From: Rhynchopus sp. YZ270_cl-10 | Taxonomy: Eukaryota; Euglenozoa; Diplonemea; Diplonemida; Diplonemidae | Assembly: GCA_964035575.1 (NCBI GenBank) | Contig: OZ037926.1 | Coordinates: 248,001-312,000, forward strand | Reading direction: 5' to 3' | DNA: 64,000 nucleotides | Shown here: piece after piece, positions 36,030 to 45,829 of the stretch | How the letters are laid out: every line of letters starts with the position of its first letter | How positions within the stretch are numbered: position 1 is the first letter of the stretch | Translations under genes and position numbers: made by a program | The notes under the pieces: model-generated | Databases searched by the model: none | Seen by the model: the letters and a program-made list of their open reading frames with translations, nothing else | What the model was told of the DNA's origin: nothing

Positions 36030-38324
36030 CTACGCCGACACGGAGTGGTCCATTGACGCCGACATCCTGAGGGTCTGGTTGTTGCAGGCCTCCTTGAACC
36101 ACTCACACGTCTTCAGAAGGTGTTTGTGTGTGCCGGAAGCACTGATCTCCCCAACCTCGTCAAACACATGCACAATGTCACAGTTCTTCAGGAAGCTCAG
36201 TCTGTGGCTCACATTGATGATTGTCGTGCCTGCACGGGTCAACTCGACAAGCTGTTTCCGCAGCGCTTCCTCCACAACAGGGTCCAGGTGTGCAGACACC
36301 TCGTCCAGGACAAGGATCTTTGGTTTTGCCACAAGGGCACGTGCCAGGAACACACGTGCCTCTTGTCCTGCAGAAAGCTCAGGTGGAGCGTACGCTTTGG
36401 ACTTCATAAACCCCTTTTCCTGAACAAAGTCCACAGCACACGCCATGCGAAGTGCCTGCATCGCCTCCTCAGGTGTTGCTGCAGGACGCGACAGCTTCAC
36501 GTTGTCGTAGATCGATCCGTCCACCAGCTTCATGAAGGTCCCTGTCCCAGACACGACCTCACGCCTCAGCCAGCCAGCATTGTACTCCTTCAGGTCCCGC
36601 CCACCCAGAATCACACTTCCTTCGTTTGGGTCATACAGACGGCTTACGAGGGCCATCAACGTACTCTTCCCACAGCCTGACGGGCCTGCGATGCCCACAT
36701 GCTGCCCGGCAGGCACCTTCAGGGTCAGATTCTTCAATATCACTGACCTCCCTTCACCACCCTCCTCCTCTTCCTCTTCTTCTTCCTCCTCCTCCTCCTC
36801 TCCCATATTATAACCAAAACTGACACCATCAAAAAGTAATGTGTGGTCGGTCAACTCACGCGATCCTACTTCATCACCTAGGTCTATTGCCGTGGGGAGG
36901 TTCTGGAGTGCGTTGATCCTGAGCGAGATGAGCCACAGGGTGTCCAGCGCCGTTTTGATGGAGTAGTAACTGGAGTGGAGGCTGGTGAGGACGGCTTCGA
37001 CAGAGGCCTGCACGGCCATGATGCGTTCGTCTGTGCCCAGGGCGATGCAGAGCATGTTCTTCATGAGCCCTCCTGTCACATTCGCGACAACACCGTCCAC
37101 AATCACTGTCGATGCCGCAGTCTGCTTCTTCTCCTCGTGGCTGGCTTCCATCTGCACCAACTCCCTTGCCAACCGCACCTCCTGCCCATGGTATCTCACA
37201 GACAACAATGCATCCATAGAGTCAAACAAATCATAGATGTCAGAAAACGGCAAATTCGACACCCGCTTCACATCCCTCCTCTTCACCCGCATACCACCCA
37301 GCATCTGCGGCACCGTGATCTTAAGGAGCATGCTTGCGGAGACACCCAACGCACACCAGGTAAGTTGGGTTGGAGAGAAGTCTTCTTTGCTGTGAATACG
37401 CAGCGAGGTGGTGAGACGGCCGATAATGGAGAAGATGGACCACACCTTCATCATGCGTTCTTGGAAGGTGGTGTGGTCACAGTCTGCGTAGTCGCATACT
37501 GCGCCTAACGAAATGTTTTCAAGAAATTTCATATCCGCACGAGCCAGGCTCTCCGCAGACCGCAGCACGCCTGCACGCTGTGCATCTGCAGACAACCTCC
37601 TTGAGGCCTTCTTCGACACAAAGTCGATTCCCCATACCAACACCTCGCAGCAACATGCCTGCAGACCTAGCCTCGCCACCTCCCCTGCATCCACCTGAGT
37701 GTTCGTAATACTCCTTGTGAATGCGGCGGTGAAATGCGTGGTCCATGCGGCCACAGAGCCTTCAACAGCAGAGACCGCTGCAGAGACGAACATATGACGG
37801 TATGCTCTGCTGACCAGCATGCAGCCTGCGGTGTGGTAGCCCTTACTGCGCTGCTGCGACAGCCAGGCCTCGAATTGGGTGATCTCCTCGGCGGAGAGGG
37901 TGTTTGCCAGAAAGGCGGTGCGCGACAGCTTGCAGGCCTCGGTGGCGCGGTTCAGCTCGCTGATGGTGTCTTGGAGGTTGAGTGTGTTGGAGGGGCTGTC
38001 TGGGGAGCGGAGGATGACGCGGATGGAGTTGGCAAAGCACCGTGCTGCCATGGTGGTGAGCCGCGTAGCTTCGGTAGTGCAGCCATGCCTCGCCGCAGTG
38101 ACCAGCTCTGCCACAATATCCTCCATCGCGTCCTCATCAACCCCGTCCACCCATTTGGGAAATCCCTCACAAAACTGTTCCTTCTGTTCTGCAAATAAAA
38201 CCCGCTTCTGTCGGTACGCCTGCAGCACACAACCACCGCACGCAACAAGCCCACCGCAGAAGCTAGGCAGAACAAAGCGTGAGTTGACCACGCATAGTAC
38301 AATCTGTTCTAGGTCTTGTGGCAT
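36030..38324 (-). CDS. ABC half-transporter-like protein 1 (764 aa)
   Basis: The C-terminal half is an ABC ATPase domain: Walker A GPSGCGKST, signature LSAGQ, Walker B KILVLDE, D-loop SAHLD and switch His NVSHRL. The Q-loop position reads VVSGTGTFMKL with Gly in place of Gln. The N-terminal 480 residues are diverged, with several moderately hydrophobic stretches (for example SAAVSAVEGSVAAW, ALGVSASMLLKITV); I read them as a remodelled ABCB-type membrane domain. A run of 14 acidic residues precedes the NBD. The start at 38324 (MPQDLEQ) was chosen because it aligns with the two paralogues downstream; an in-frame Met 33 codons earlier is possible. First member of a tandem array of three; substrate unknown. 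Confidence 0.8.
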   Translation of the reverse strand: MPQDLEQIVLCVVNSRFVLPSFCGGLVACGGCVLQAYRQKRVLFAEQKEQFCEGFPKWVDGVDEDAMEDIVAELVTAARHGCTTEATRLTTMAARCFANSIRVILRSPDSPSNTLNLQDTISELNRATEACKLSRTAFLANTLSAEEITQFEAWLSQQRSKGYHTAGCMLVSRAYRHMFVSAAVSAVEGSVAAWTTHFTAAFTRSITNTQVDAGEVARLGLQACCCEVLVWGIDFVSKKASRRLSADAQRAGVLRSAESLARADMKFLENISLGAVCDYADCDHTTFQERMMKVWSIFSIIGRLTTSLRIHSKEDFSPTQLTWCALGVSASMLLKITVPQMLGGMRVKRRDVKRVSNLPFSDIYDLFDSMDALLSVRYHGQEVRLARELVQMEASHEEKKQTAASTVIVDGVVANVTGGLMKNMLCIALGTDERIMAVQASVEAVLTSLHSSYYSIKTALDTLWLISLRINALQNLPTAIDLGDEVGSRELTDHTLLFDGVSFGYNMGEEEEEEEEEEEEEGGEGRSVILKNLTLKVPAGQHVGIAGPSGCGKSTLMALVSRLYDPNEGSVILGGRDLKEYNAGWLRREVVSGTGTFMKLVDGSIYDNVKLSRPAATPEEAMQALRMACAVDFVQEKGFMKSKAYAPPELSAGQEARVFLARALVAKPKILVLDEVSAHLDPVVEEALRKQLVELTRAGTTIINVSHRLSFLKNCDIVHVFDEVGEISASGTHKHLLKTCEWFKEACNNQTLRMSASMDHSVSA

Positions 38325-39387
38325 AATATGTGTGTTTATTCCTGTGGGGTGGAGGGGTTGACGGTTTAGATGGGGGTGTGGCGCTGTTTTGGTGTCAGAG
38401 TGAGCTGAGTGCTGTTTTGTCATCGGAGTCGATGAAGCTAACAGGAAACGTTGAAAAGGTTTGAAGGTTTGTCACGTCGAGATGGAGGTGTGCACAGTAC
38501 GAAGGCACGTCTCTTGGCAAAGGATGGCGGGTGTGAAGGGGTTTGGCACTTCGCTCAACAAACACAAATATGACACCCTTTTTTTTTTTTCATTTTGTGA
38601 CATATGGTGGGGCATGGGAAGTCGTAATATGAGATTGTTGCACTGAACTAAGGTCACAAGACCTTCAAGCAAGGTAAGGGTACACCACGTGGTGCGTTCC
38701 TTCCCTGCACAATATGATTACCATATTTATTACGATGTATAAAATACCGAAAAGATGGCGAATTAACCACCATAGAGAGAAAAGACATCCCTGGCGCAAG
38801 GTGTGGGCTGCTAGACACAAAAAGCACACATGTATGGTTGATGCACTTTGCATGAAGAAAACGCAGGTCTGCACCATAAAGAGGCAGCAGCCGTCTGGCC
38901 ACGACACACTCAGCAAAGCAGAGAGGTGTGGAATGGCACAAGGTTAGGTCGTGCAGTCGCAGAGGCCGTGTGTGGAGTTCCGTGCAGGAGACGAAGTGAA
39001 ATAGGCACCAAAGGGTGTAAAGAGCATGGCGAAGACAGGTGGCAGGGCACGTGGGATGACGGCGAGGGTGGTGGTGCTGGACGTGGGTCTATTAAAGGCC
39101 ACGTTAATCACTGAGAACAGTATCAGCGAGGAAGCGAAGGGCGAACAGCTACTGAGAGGAAGCCTACAGGCACACACTATGGTGCGGTGGGTGAGGCGGA
39201 CGTGATGAATGCATCGCATCAAAGGTGTCGTCCTATGCTGAGGACAGACGTGATGCTGGATGCAAGGCAAACATCGAAGCAGATCAGAGGGAAACAAAAA
39301 GAGAGGAAAACATATGTGAGTGCAACGCCTCTGTGGACGGCAGGCACCAAAGAAGAGAGAAAAAATATACGTAATATAGAACACGAC
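38325..39387. other. Spacer between ABC genes 1 and 2
   Basis: No gene is supported. 38830-39387 is the duplicated 3' flank described for 35630-36029, here with an extra segment of about 160 bp at 39050-39210. 38325-38460 is the upstream region of ABC gene 1. Confidence 0.6.
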
Positions 39388-41691
39388 CTACGCAGATACG
39401 GAGTGGTCCATTGACGCTGACATCCTGAGGGTCTGGTTGTTGCAGGCCTCCTTGAACCACTCACACGTCTTCAGAAGGTGTTTGTGTGTGCCGGAAGCAC
39501 TGATCTCCCCAACCTCGTCAAACACATGCACGATGTCGCAGTTCTTCAGGAAGCTCAGTCTGTGGCTCACATTGATGATTGTCGTGCCTGCACGGGTCAA
39601 CTCGGCAAGCTGTTTCCGCAGCGCTTCCTCCACAACAGGGTCCAGGTGTGCAGACACCTCGTCCAGGACAAGGATCTTTGGTTTTGCCACAAGGGCACGT
39701 GCCAGGAACACACGTGCCTCTTGTCCTGCAGAAAGCTCAGGTGGAGCGTACGATTTGGACTTCAGAAGCCCCTTTTCCTGAACAAAGTCCACAGCACACG
39801 CCATGCGGAGTGCCTGCATCGCCTCCTCAGGTGTTGCTGCAGGACGCGACAGCTTCACGTTGTCGTAGATCGACCCGTCCACAAGCTTCATGAAGGTTCC
39901 TGTCCCAGACACGACCTCACGCCTCAGCCAGCCAACATTGTACTCCTTCAGGTCCCGCCCACCCAGGATCACACTTCCTTCGTTTGGGTCATACAGACGG
40001 CTTACGAGGGACATCAACGTGCTCTTCCCACAGCCTGACGGGCCTGCGATGCCCACATGCTGCCCTGCAGGCACCTTCAGGGTCAGATTCTTCAGCACCA
40101 CATCCCGCTTTCCCGCACTACCGATCTCCTCCTCCTCCTCTTCCCCCTCCTCCACACGCCCCGCAACATTATAACCAAAACTGACACCATCAAAAAGTAA
40201 TGTGTGATCCAGTAGGTCACGCGATCCTACTTCATCACCTAGGTCTATCGTGCGCTCGAGGTGGAGGACTTGGTGCATGCGAAGGGCACGCATCCAGGAC
40301 TGGCTCCTTCTGGCCATGCCCACGCCACGTCTGAGGGCATGGAAGAGGGTGCTCATATCGGCTGCCTGCGCTACTGCACTTTCCGTAAGACCTGCGCCTG
40401 TATAACAGCACACCGCAACCATCGTCAGATGCCGCACCACAGCCACCGCAGCACCCCTGGAGAACGTCTCCAGCGCCCCATTGTACGGATCCACATCACC
40501 TTCCTGATCTGCCTGACCCTCCGCCAGCTGCATCACCAGCTCCACCTCTCTTCCAGGCACACGGTAGTTCTTCAGGTCCGCCATATCACTTAGCACGTCA
40601 TACATGTCGCGGGGGCCTTTTCCATGCGACGCACAGTCTGTCAAATAGATTTTGTCAATAACCCTGCCGACCACGTATTGCATGGCCTTTGTGATGATCG
40701 ACGCTGAGACCCCGGCGGCGGCAGCGAAAAGTGAATCATCAGTTGTCGTCTCCTTTTTGATGAAGATTTGGTGCGCAGAACGCAGCAGAGGGAACACCAA
40801 GGTGAGAAGATGCGCCACCGCGGAAAGGGTGTGCTGCGTGCTTTCCATCTCCTCCAGGATGCAGTCCTGATCGTCGTCGACCGAATCGAGGAAGCTTCGC
40901 ATATCGATTGTTGCAAGCAGCTTTGTGTCACATTGCGCCGCACGCTCTGCACACCGCGCCTTCACTTCCGTCATCGCTGGAGCGCATGCCTGCGACGCAT
41001 AATCTTGCGTCACAAACTTCAAAAACCTCACCACACTCTTCCACACCGCGATGCAAACACACAACCTCACCATCTTTCCCTTATCCGGCTCATCAACTCG
41101 AAGCTCCTTCAAAAACAACCCACCCAACAGAGTATCAACCGGCGTAACCACCCCCACTACACACGTCCCCAACGATGCTATGATGTACGTAGGGTAATGC
41201 TGCCACACCAACATCGCAGCAGCCTTCCACCCGGCATACTGTGCATTGGTATACCAGGAGCGGAAGGCGATCACATCCTTGGCGGGAAGGATGGTGGAGA
41301 GCTGTGTAGTAACATCGAGGGAGCGGTGGGGATAAAAGTTGAGCAGTTCCTCGAGGTCGAAGGTGGTTTGAATGAAGTGTAATGGGTCGTGTGGGTTCTG
41401 CAGGATGGGGCGGACTTTGTCAGCAAGCATGCGGTTGAAACGTTTCAGAAACTGTGTCTGGCTCTCACAGCCGTGCACCCCTGCGCGGTCGTACCATGCC
41501 TGAACCTCGTAACAATCGGTCTCTTCATCGAGCCCACGTAGCGCCTCATCCCGCCCTAACTCAAACTCCGCCTTCCCCCCTTCGATCTTCCCCCTAAGCT
41601 GCAAGCACAGCTCCACCACGCCACCCATCACAACACCGACACCACATAGCCCAGCTATTTTATAGCCTAGGCTTGTTCCGTTGTCGGACAT
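39388..41691 (-). CDS. ABC half-transporter-like protein 2 (767 aa)
   Basis: Same architecture as its neighbours. The ATPase domain is nearly identical in DNA to gene 1 from about residue 540 to the stop (Walker A GPSGCGKST, LSAGQ, ILVLDE, NVSHRL, Gly at the Q-loop). The N-terminal half shares only patterned similarity: an early hydrophobic helix (YKIAGLCGVGVVMGGVVELC), a segment near residue 190 (YIIASLGTCVVGVV) and one near 440 (AAVAVVRHLTMVAVCCY). An acidic run EEGEEEEEE precedes the ATPase core. The contrast between identical 3' and diverged 5' halves points to recent conversion or unequal exchange. Single exon. Confidence 0.8.
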   Translation of the reverse strand: MSDNGTSLGYKIAGLCGVGVVMGGVVELCLQLRGKIEGGKAEFELGRDEALRGLDEETDCYEVQAWYDRAGVHGCESQTQFLKRFNRMLADKVRPILQNPHDPLHFIQTTFDLEELLNFYPHRSLDVTTQLSTILPAKDVIAFRSWYTNAQYAGWKAAAMLVWQHYPTYIIASLGTCVVGVVTPVDTLLGGLFLKELRVDEPDKGKMVRLCVCIAVWKSVVRFLKFVTQDYASQACAPAMTEVKARCAERAAQCDTKLLATIDMRSFLDSVDDDQDCILEEMESTQHTLSAVAHLLTLVFPLLRSAHQIFIKKETTTDDSLFAAAAGVSASIITKAMQYVVGRVIDKIYLTDCASHGKGPRDMYDVLSDMADLKNYRVPGREVELVMQLAEGQADQEGDVDPYNGALETFSRGAAVAVVRHLTMVAVCCYTGAGLTESAVAQAADMSTLFHALRRGVGMARRSQSWMRALRMHQVLHLERTIDLGDEVGSRDLLDHTLLFDGVSFGYNVAGRVEEGEEEEEEIGSAGKRDVVLKNLTLKVPAGQHVGIAGPSGCGKSTLMSLVSRLYDPNEGSVILGGRDLKEYNVGWLRREVVSGTGTFMKLVDGSIYDNVKLSRPAATPEEAMQALRMACAVDFVQEKGLLKSKSYAPPELSAGQEARVFLARALVAKPKILVLDEVSAHLDPVVEEALRKQLAELTRAGTTIINVSHRLSFLKNCDIVHVFDEVGEISASGTHKHLLKTCEWFKEACNNQTLRMSASMDHSVSA

Positions 41692-41865
41692 TGGGGGGTT
41701 GTGTGAGGGGGTCTGAGAAGGGGGTGAGGGTAGAGGTGGGGGTGTGTGTGGGGGGAAAGAGTTAATCTCTTATAATAAGGGGGTCGTTTTTTTTTGTATT
41801 GTGTGAAGCATTTGTAGGGTAGAGAGGGATTGAATGTTGCCTCTAGGTTCCTCCTTGAGTGAAAC

Positions 41866-41915
41866 AAAAAAGAGTGAAGTTGAGTAGTGCAAAAACGCCT
41901 CTGGGACACAGGGCA
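41866..41915 (-). repeat. tRNA-like dispersed repeat
   Basis: Plus-strand AGTGAAGTTGAGTAGTGCAA followed by AAACGCCTCTGGGACACAGG, matching the copy at 1370-1450 over its whole core. Upstream of ABC gene 2 on the minus strand. Confidence 0.4.
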
Positions 41916-42375
41916 CTGATACTCAGTTGAAGGGGGGAAATAATAATAGCAGTGGAGACTGTGCAGCTACACTAATGGAGGGGAGATGGGGAGTTTGTTG
42001 TCCCGAACGTTGTCTTCCTTGTGCGGTTAGAGGCAAGTTTTGTTCGGGTAACGCGAAAGCAAAGAAACAAGGCAAAATTTGAAAGGTGGTTGCGTTGTAT
42101 AGTCTACTGCATGTATACAAGGAGTGTTGCAATGATCCCTTTAGGGTTTGCATACTCTGGACGCAAAAAATGGGGGATAGTGTTAAATGGTGTGGAGAGA
42201 GAAGAAAGAGTTGTGCGTGGTTTGTTTTAGTGGACTGCTACTAAGCAGCAGGCACGCGGACGGCAGGCACAAGAAACAAACTATCTCTCGCCTCCGCTCC
42301 TCCGCCCCCAATATGTACGTACCTAATATAACAGAAACAACATTCCCTACGAAAAATAGGAAGGGCGGAAAGTTT

Positions 42376-42668
42376 GCAAGATGATACCAAAGCCCCTGCT
42401 CGCTGCCCCAGCAGGGCTTTTAGTAGAATCGGTGAAGTGAAACATATTGAAAACACGAGGGAGGATGTCCCGCTTCACTTTCTCTATTCACCTATTATTT
42501 ACTTTTCAAAAACGGTGGTGACCGCGCCAAAGGACCCGTTTCCATTTTGCATTACCAAACTGGGTAGCATTCTCGCGTGAGGACTGTCCTGGAAGGGGGT
42601 AAATAAAATTTGCAATTTTGAAAAAATGCATTCAGACCCTTCGTGGATTATCGAACCGCGAGGTTGTT
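42376..42668 (-). repeat. tRNA-like dispersed repeat with B-box-like sequence
   Basis: Plus-strand AAGATGATACCAAAGCCCCT at 42378 corresponds to the second subtype. A B-box-like GGTTCGATAATCC is read on the minus strand near 42640-42655. The two are about 250 nt apart, too far for one tRNA-like unit. Confidence 0.3.
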
Positions 42669-42805
42669 GTCTGGCAGGTTATTGAGAGGACAACTGTAGT
42701 CAGACACACAGAAGCTCTCCCAGTCTGTTTTGCCACGAGAGGCCGTTACTCCAGAGGCAGATGTGCTTGTTGTGCAAGAAGAGGCTGTGGTGACCAGGAG
42801 AAGGC

Positions 42806-45052
42806 TCAAGCATCAGAGACTGCCGAGGTGCACCCGACCATCTGGTTGTTGCAGGCCTCCTTGAACCACTCACACGTCTTCAGAAGGTGTTTGTGTGTGC
42901 CGGAAGCACTGATCTCCCCAACCTCGTCAAACACATGCACGATGTCGCAGTTCTTCAGGAAGCTCAGTCTGTGGCTCACATTGATGATTGTCGTGCCTGC
43001 ACGGGTTAACTCGGCAAGCTGTTTCCGCAGCGCTTCCTCCACAACAGGGTCCAGGTGTGCAGACACCTCGTCCAGGACAAGGATCTTTGGTTTTGCCACA
43101 AGGGCACGTGCCAGGAACACACGTGCCTCTTGTCCTGCAGAAAGCTCAGGTTTGCATTTAGCTTTGTATTTCAGAAGCCCCTTTTCCTGAACAAAGTCCA
43201 CAGCACACGCCATGCGAAGTGCCTGCATCGCCTCCTCAGGTGTTGCTGCAGGATGCGACAGCTTCACGTTGTCGTAGATCGACCCGTCCACCAGCTTCAT
43301 GAAGGTCCCTGTCCCAGACACGACCTCACGCCTCAGCCAGCCAGCATTGTACTCCTTCAGGTCCCGCCCACCCAGGATCACACTTCCTTCGTTTGGGTCA
43401 TACAGACGGCTTACGAGGGCCATCAACGTGCTCTTCCCACAGCCTGACGGGCCTGCGATGCCCACATGCTGCCCGGCAGGCACCTTCAGGGTCAGATTCT
43501 TCAGCACCACATCCCCTCCCGCATAACCAAAACTCACACCCTCAAACGCGAGCCCGCAGTCCACCCGCCCTTCTTCCACTATAAGATCCGAGAGGCCGCC
43601 ATCCACATCGATGGTGCGTGGGAGGTTCAACACGACGTCAGCACGGAGACAGGCTTGCCACATACGAAGCCTATAGAGCCAGCCATGCGGACGGAGCTGT
43701 GTTATGGCGGCGTACACCTCTGTGAAGTAGCAGAGCAGCTCTGGGTCGAGACCGTGCCCTAGCACAGCACACACGAGCATCAACACCACACGCTGCACGG
43801 TACTGCGCATGAAGGTCGACCGCGGACCCAGCAACGACGTAAAGGCGGTGCCCGACACCTCAGCTGTCTCCTCCCTGCTCCCCTCCGCCACCAAGGCAAG
43901 ACACCCCGCAACCTCCTGGCCGTGTACCCGATACATCTTCAGCTTCGCCGTGTCACGCAGCGCATATGTGATCGGTCTCCTCGATCCTTTCTTTCTTGGC
44001 ACCGTTCCGTACGATTGCACATACACCCATCGCACCGCTTTTTCCGCTAATTTTGCACAACACACAAAACAAACAGCGGCACCTGCTGTGACTATACGGG
44101 GAACCTCTCCCACCTCGCCTTTGCAAAGAGAGTACACAGACTGAAGGAGAGGGAGCGCAGCTGTGCAACAGCGTGCCACACTTTGTATACTGTCTTGCTC
44201 ATATTTCATTAGGTCAACGATGTCCCCTTGGTCCTCACGTATCGACCCCGCAAGACGGCCTAAATTGATTGAAGCTAACACCTCGGTGTCGCATCGCGCT
44301 ACGTTCTCCGCGCATTTCTCTACGACCCTTCGCTTCTGTGGTAGACATGCCACCTTTGCGTAGGTCTTTGTCCCCCAATTTATGACGTCACATAATATGC
44401 TGAACATGGTACTGCACACACAGAGCTTCATCAGTTTGGATGTCTCCCGTCCTCCACGGAGCTCTTCTAGGAACAACCTTGACAGAATTGTTCGAATTGG
44501 CGACACCATTCCGACCACAGCAGTGCCTATAGAGGCAGCGATGTACGGTGGGTAATCCCTGTAAAGAATGCGAAGGAATGCACGCCACCCTCGGGCACGG
44601 CAGTTTCGGTACCACACATTAAAGGCCGCAACGTCTGCAGGAGCAATGACCTTGGAAAGGGCGGCGTCCATGTCGATGTTGGCGTCGGTATAGAACTCAA
44701 AGAAGTCTACAAACAAGCGCATCGTTTCAATCAAGTGTTTTGGGTCGTCAGGGGAACGAATGATCTCTGTCACCTTCTCAGCTAGTAGTTCGGTAATCCG
44801 TCCAGAAATAATGCCTAATGTGTCGTCCTCGAAGCCAAGAAGCTCTGCTGTGCGGTACATTTCTAGCAAAGGGTACATCGTTGCGGTGGCAAGGTTGTGT
44901 GCAATAAAACGGTCCAGTTCTGCTGTAAACCGTGCCTTCCTAGACACAAACACACCAGAGATTTTGCAGTACTGATCCCAAGCAATGCCACCCGCAGTGA
45001 GACAGCTCACACCACAGACGACATATGTGGGGAATGTCGCTTGGGATATCAT
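42806..45052 (-). CDS. ABC half-transporter-like protein 3 (748 aa)
   Basis: Third tandem paralogue. The ATPase domain is again nearly identical in DNA to genes 1 and 2 (Walker A GPSGCGKST, LSAGQ, KILVLDEVSAHLD, NVSHRL, Gly at the Q-loop). It diverges in a short patch before the signature (LLKYKAKCKPEL against LLKSKSYAPPEL) and at the last dozen residues (MVGCTSAVSDA). The N-terminal half aligns with gene 2 in pattern (PPYIAASIGTAVVGMVSPI against PTYIIASLGTCVVGVVTPV) but is clearly diverged. The acidic insert before the ATPase is absent. The start at 45052 (MISQATF) matches the paralogues; an in-frame Met lies 16 codons upstream. Single exon. Confidence 0.8.
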   Translation of the reverse strand: MISQATFPTYVVCGVSCLTAGGIAWDQYCKISGVFVSRKARFTAELDRFIAHNLATATMYPLLEMYRTAELLGFEDDTLGIISGRITELLAEKVTEIIRSPDDPKHLIETMRLFVDFFEFYTDANIDMDAALSKVIAPADVAAFNVWYRNCRARGWRAFLRILYRDYPPYIAASIGTAVVGMVSPIRTILSRLFLEELRGGRETSKLMKLCVCSTMFSILCDVINWGTKTYAKVACLPQKRRVVEKCAENVARCDTEVLASINLGRLAGSIREDQGDIVDLMKYEQDSIQSVARCCTAALPLLQSVYSLCKGEVGEVPRIVTAGAAVCFVCCAKLAEKAVRWVYVQSYGTVPRKKGSRRPITYALRDTAKLKMYRVHGQEVAGCLALVAEGSREETAEVSGTAFTSLLGPRSTFMRSTVQRVVLMLVCAVLGHGLDPELLCYFTEVYAAITQLRPHGWLYRLRMWQACLRADVVLNLPRTIDVDGGLSDLIVEEGRVDCGLAFEGVSFGYAGGDVVLKNLTLKVPAGQHVGIAGPSGCGKSTLMALVSRLYDPNEGSVILGGRDLKEYNAGWLRREVVSGTGTFMKLVDGSIYDNVKLSHPAATPEEAMQALRMACAVDFVQEKGLLKYKAKCKPELSAGQEARVFLARALVAKPKILVLDEVSAHLDPVVEEALRKQLAELTRAGTTIINVSHRLSFLKNCDIVHVFDEVGEISASGTHKHLLKTCEWFKEACNNQMVGCTSAVSDA

Positions 45053-45829
45053 CCTATACCTTCTGTTGTTCGTTGGTAAAACAAAAACAACAAAGTTCAC
45101 GTTTTTTTGAAAAGTGAAGTTCTATCAAGGTCCAGTCACCTTTTGAGAGACGCTTGGAAAAAAAAATGTGTTGATCTGTAATGGAATTGAGTGAGGGAAG
45201 GGAGGGAGGGAGGAGAGGGAGGAGAGGGAGGAGAGGGGGGGGGAAATGATTGGGGAAATGAGGGGGGGAGCTTTTTTTGAACGTTATTTTTCTGGTCTGG
45301 AAAAAAAAAGAGTAGTTGAAACGTGCAAAAACGCATCTCAGTCGAGTTTATGCAAAGGGTGGAAAAACTGTTGGTGAAAGAGAGCCATTTTACGAACGAC
45401 AACGCCACCATGGGAAAAAAAAATACGTTTACTTTTTTTGCGGACCGACACAACGACAAAAAGAAAAAAAAAAAAGAGAAAGACAAGGGGCTCTTACCCG
45501 ACGAAGGTGGAATTTTTCGGCCCACCCCTATTCCGACTTTGGGGGGGGACGACTTCACAAAAAAAAAAAAAAAAAAACTCGTCAAAACACGAAGTAAAGT
45601 TTTATTGTTGTTTTGTTCTGGGCGTGGTCTGCGTCAAAAAAGGGAAGGTAAAGAGCAGCAAGGGTGAATATTTTTTTTTTATATATTTTTCATGACCCAC
45701 ACCACCCCCATAGTTTTTTTTTCTGCCATTTCTTTACTTGGTGCTTTTTTTTTCTTCCATCTCCCACAATTCGGAGTAACTTGTAACTTGCCCCACCAAC
45801 CCCCCCCTCGCGCCCAAGCCACATCAAGC
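45053..45829. other. Low-complexity spacer
   Basis: Purine-rich GGGAGGGAGGGAGGAGAGGG repeats near 45195-45240, several A tracts and one tRNA-like repeat at about 45308-45345 (AGTAGTTGAAACGTGCAAAA plus ACGCATCTCAG). No gene is seen. The 3' end of the penta-EF-hand gene is at 45830. Confidence 0.5.

Larger units (their letters stand above)
41692..42805. other. Spacer between ABC genes 2 and 3 with tRNA-like repeats
   Basis: No coding region is seen. The stretch contains tRNA-like copies at 41866-41915 and 42376-42668 and a GGGTTTGCATACTC-containing AT-rich segment. The duplicated 3' flank found after ABC genes 1 and 2 is absent here, so the conversion tract stops at the stop codon of gene 3. 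Confidence 0.5.

Noticed and set aside
36120-40038. Paired 186-residue plus-strand frames conserved between the ABC genes
   Set aside because: They lie exactly opposite the near-identical ATPase coding DNA, so conservation follows from the sense strand; they show no domain of their own.
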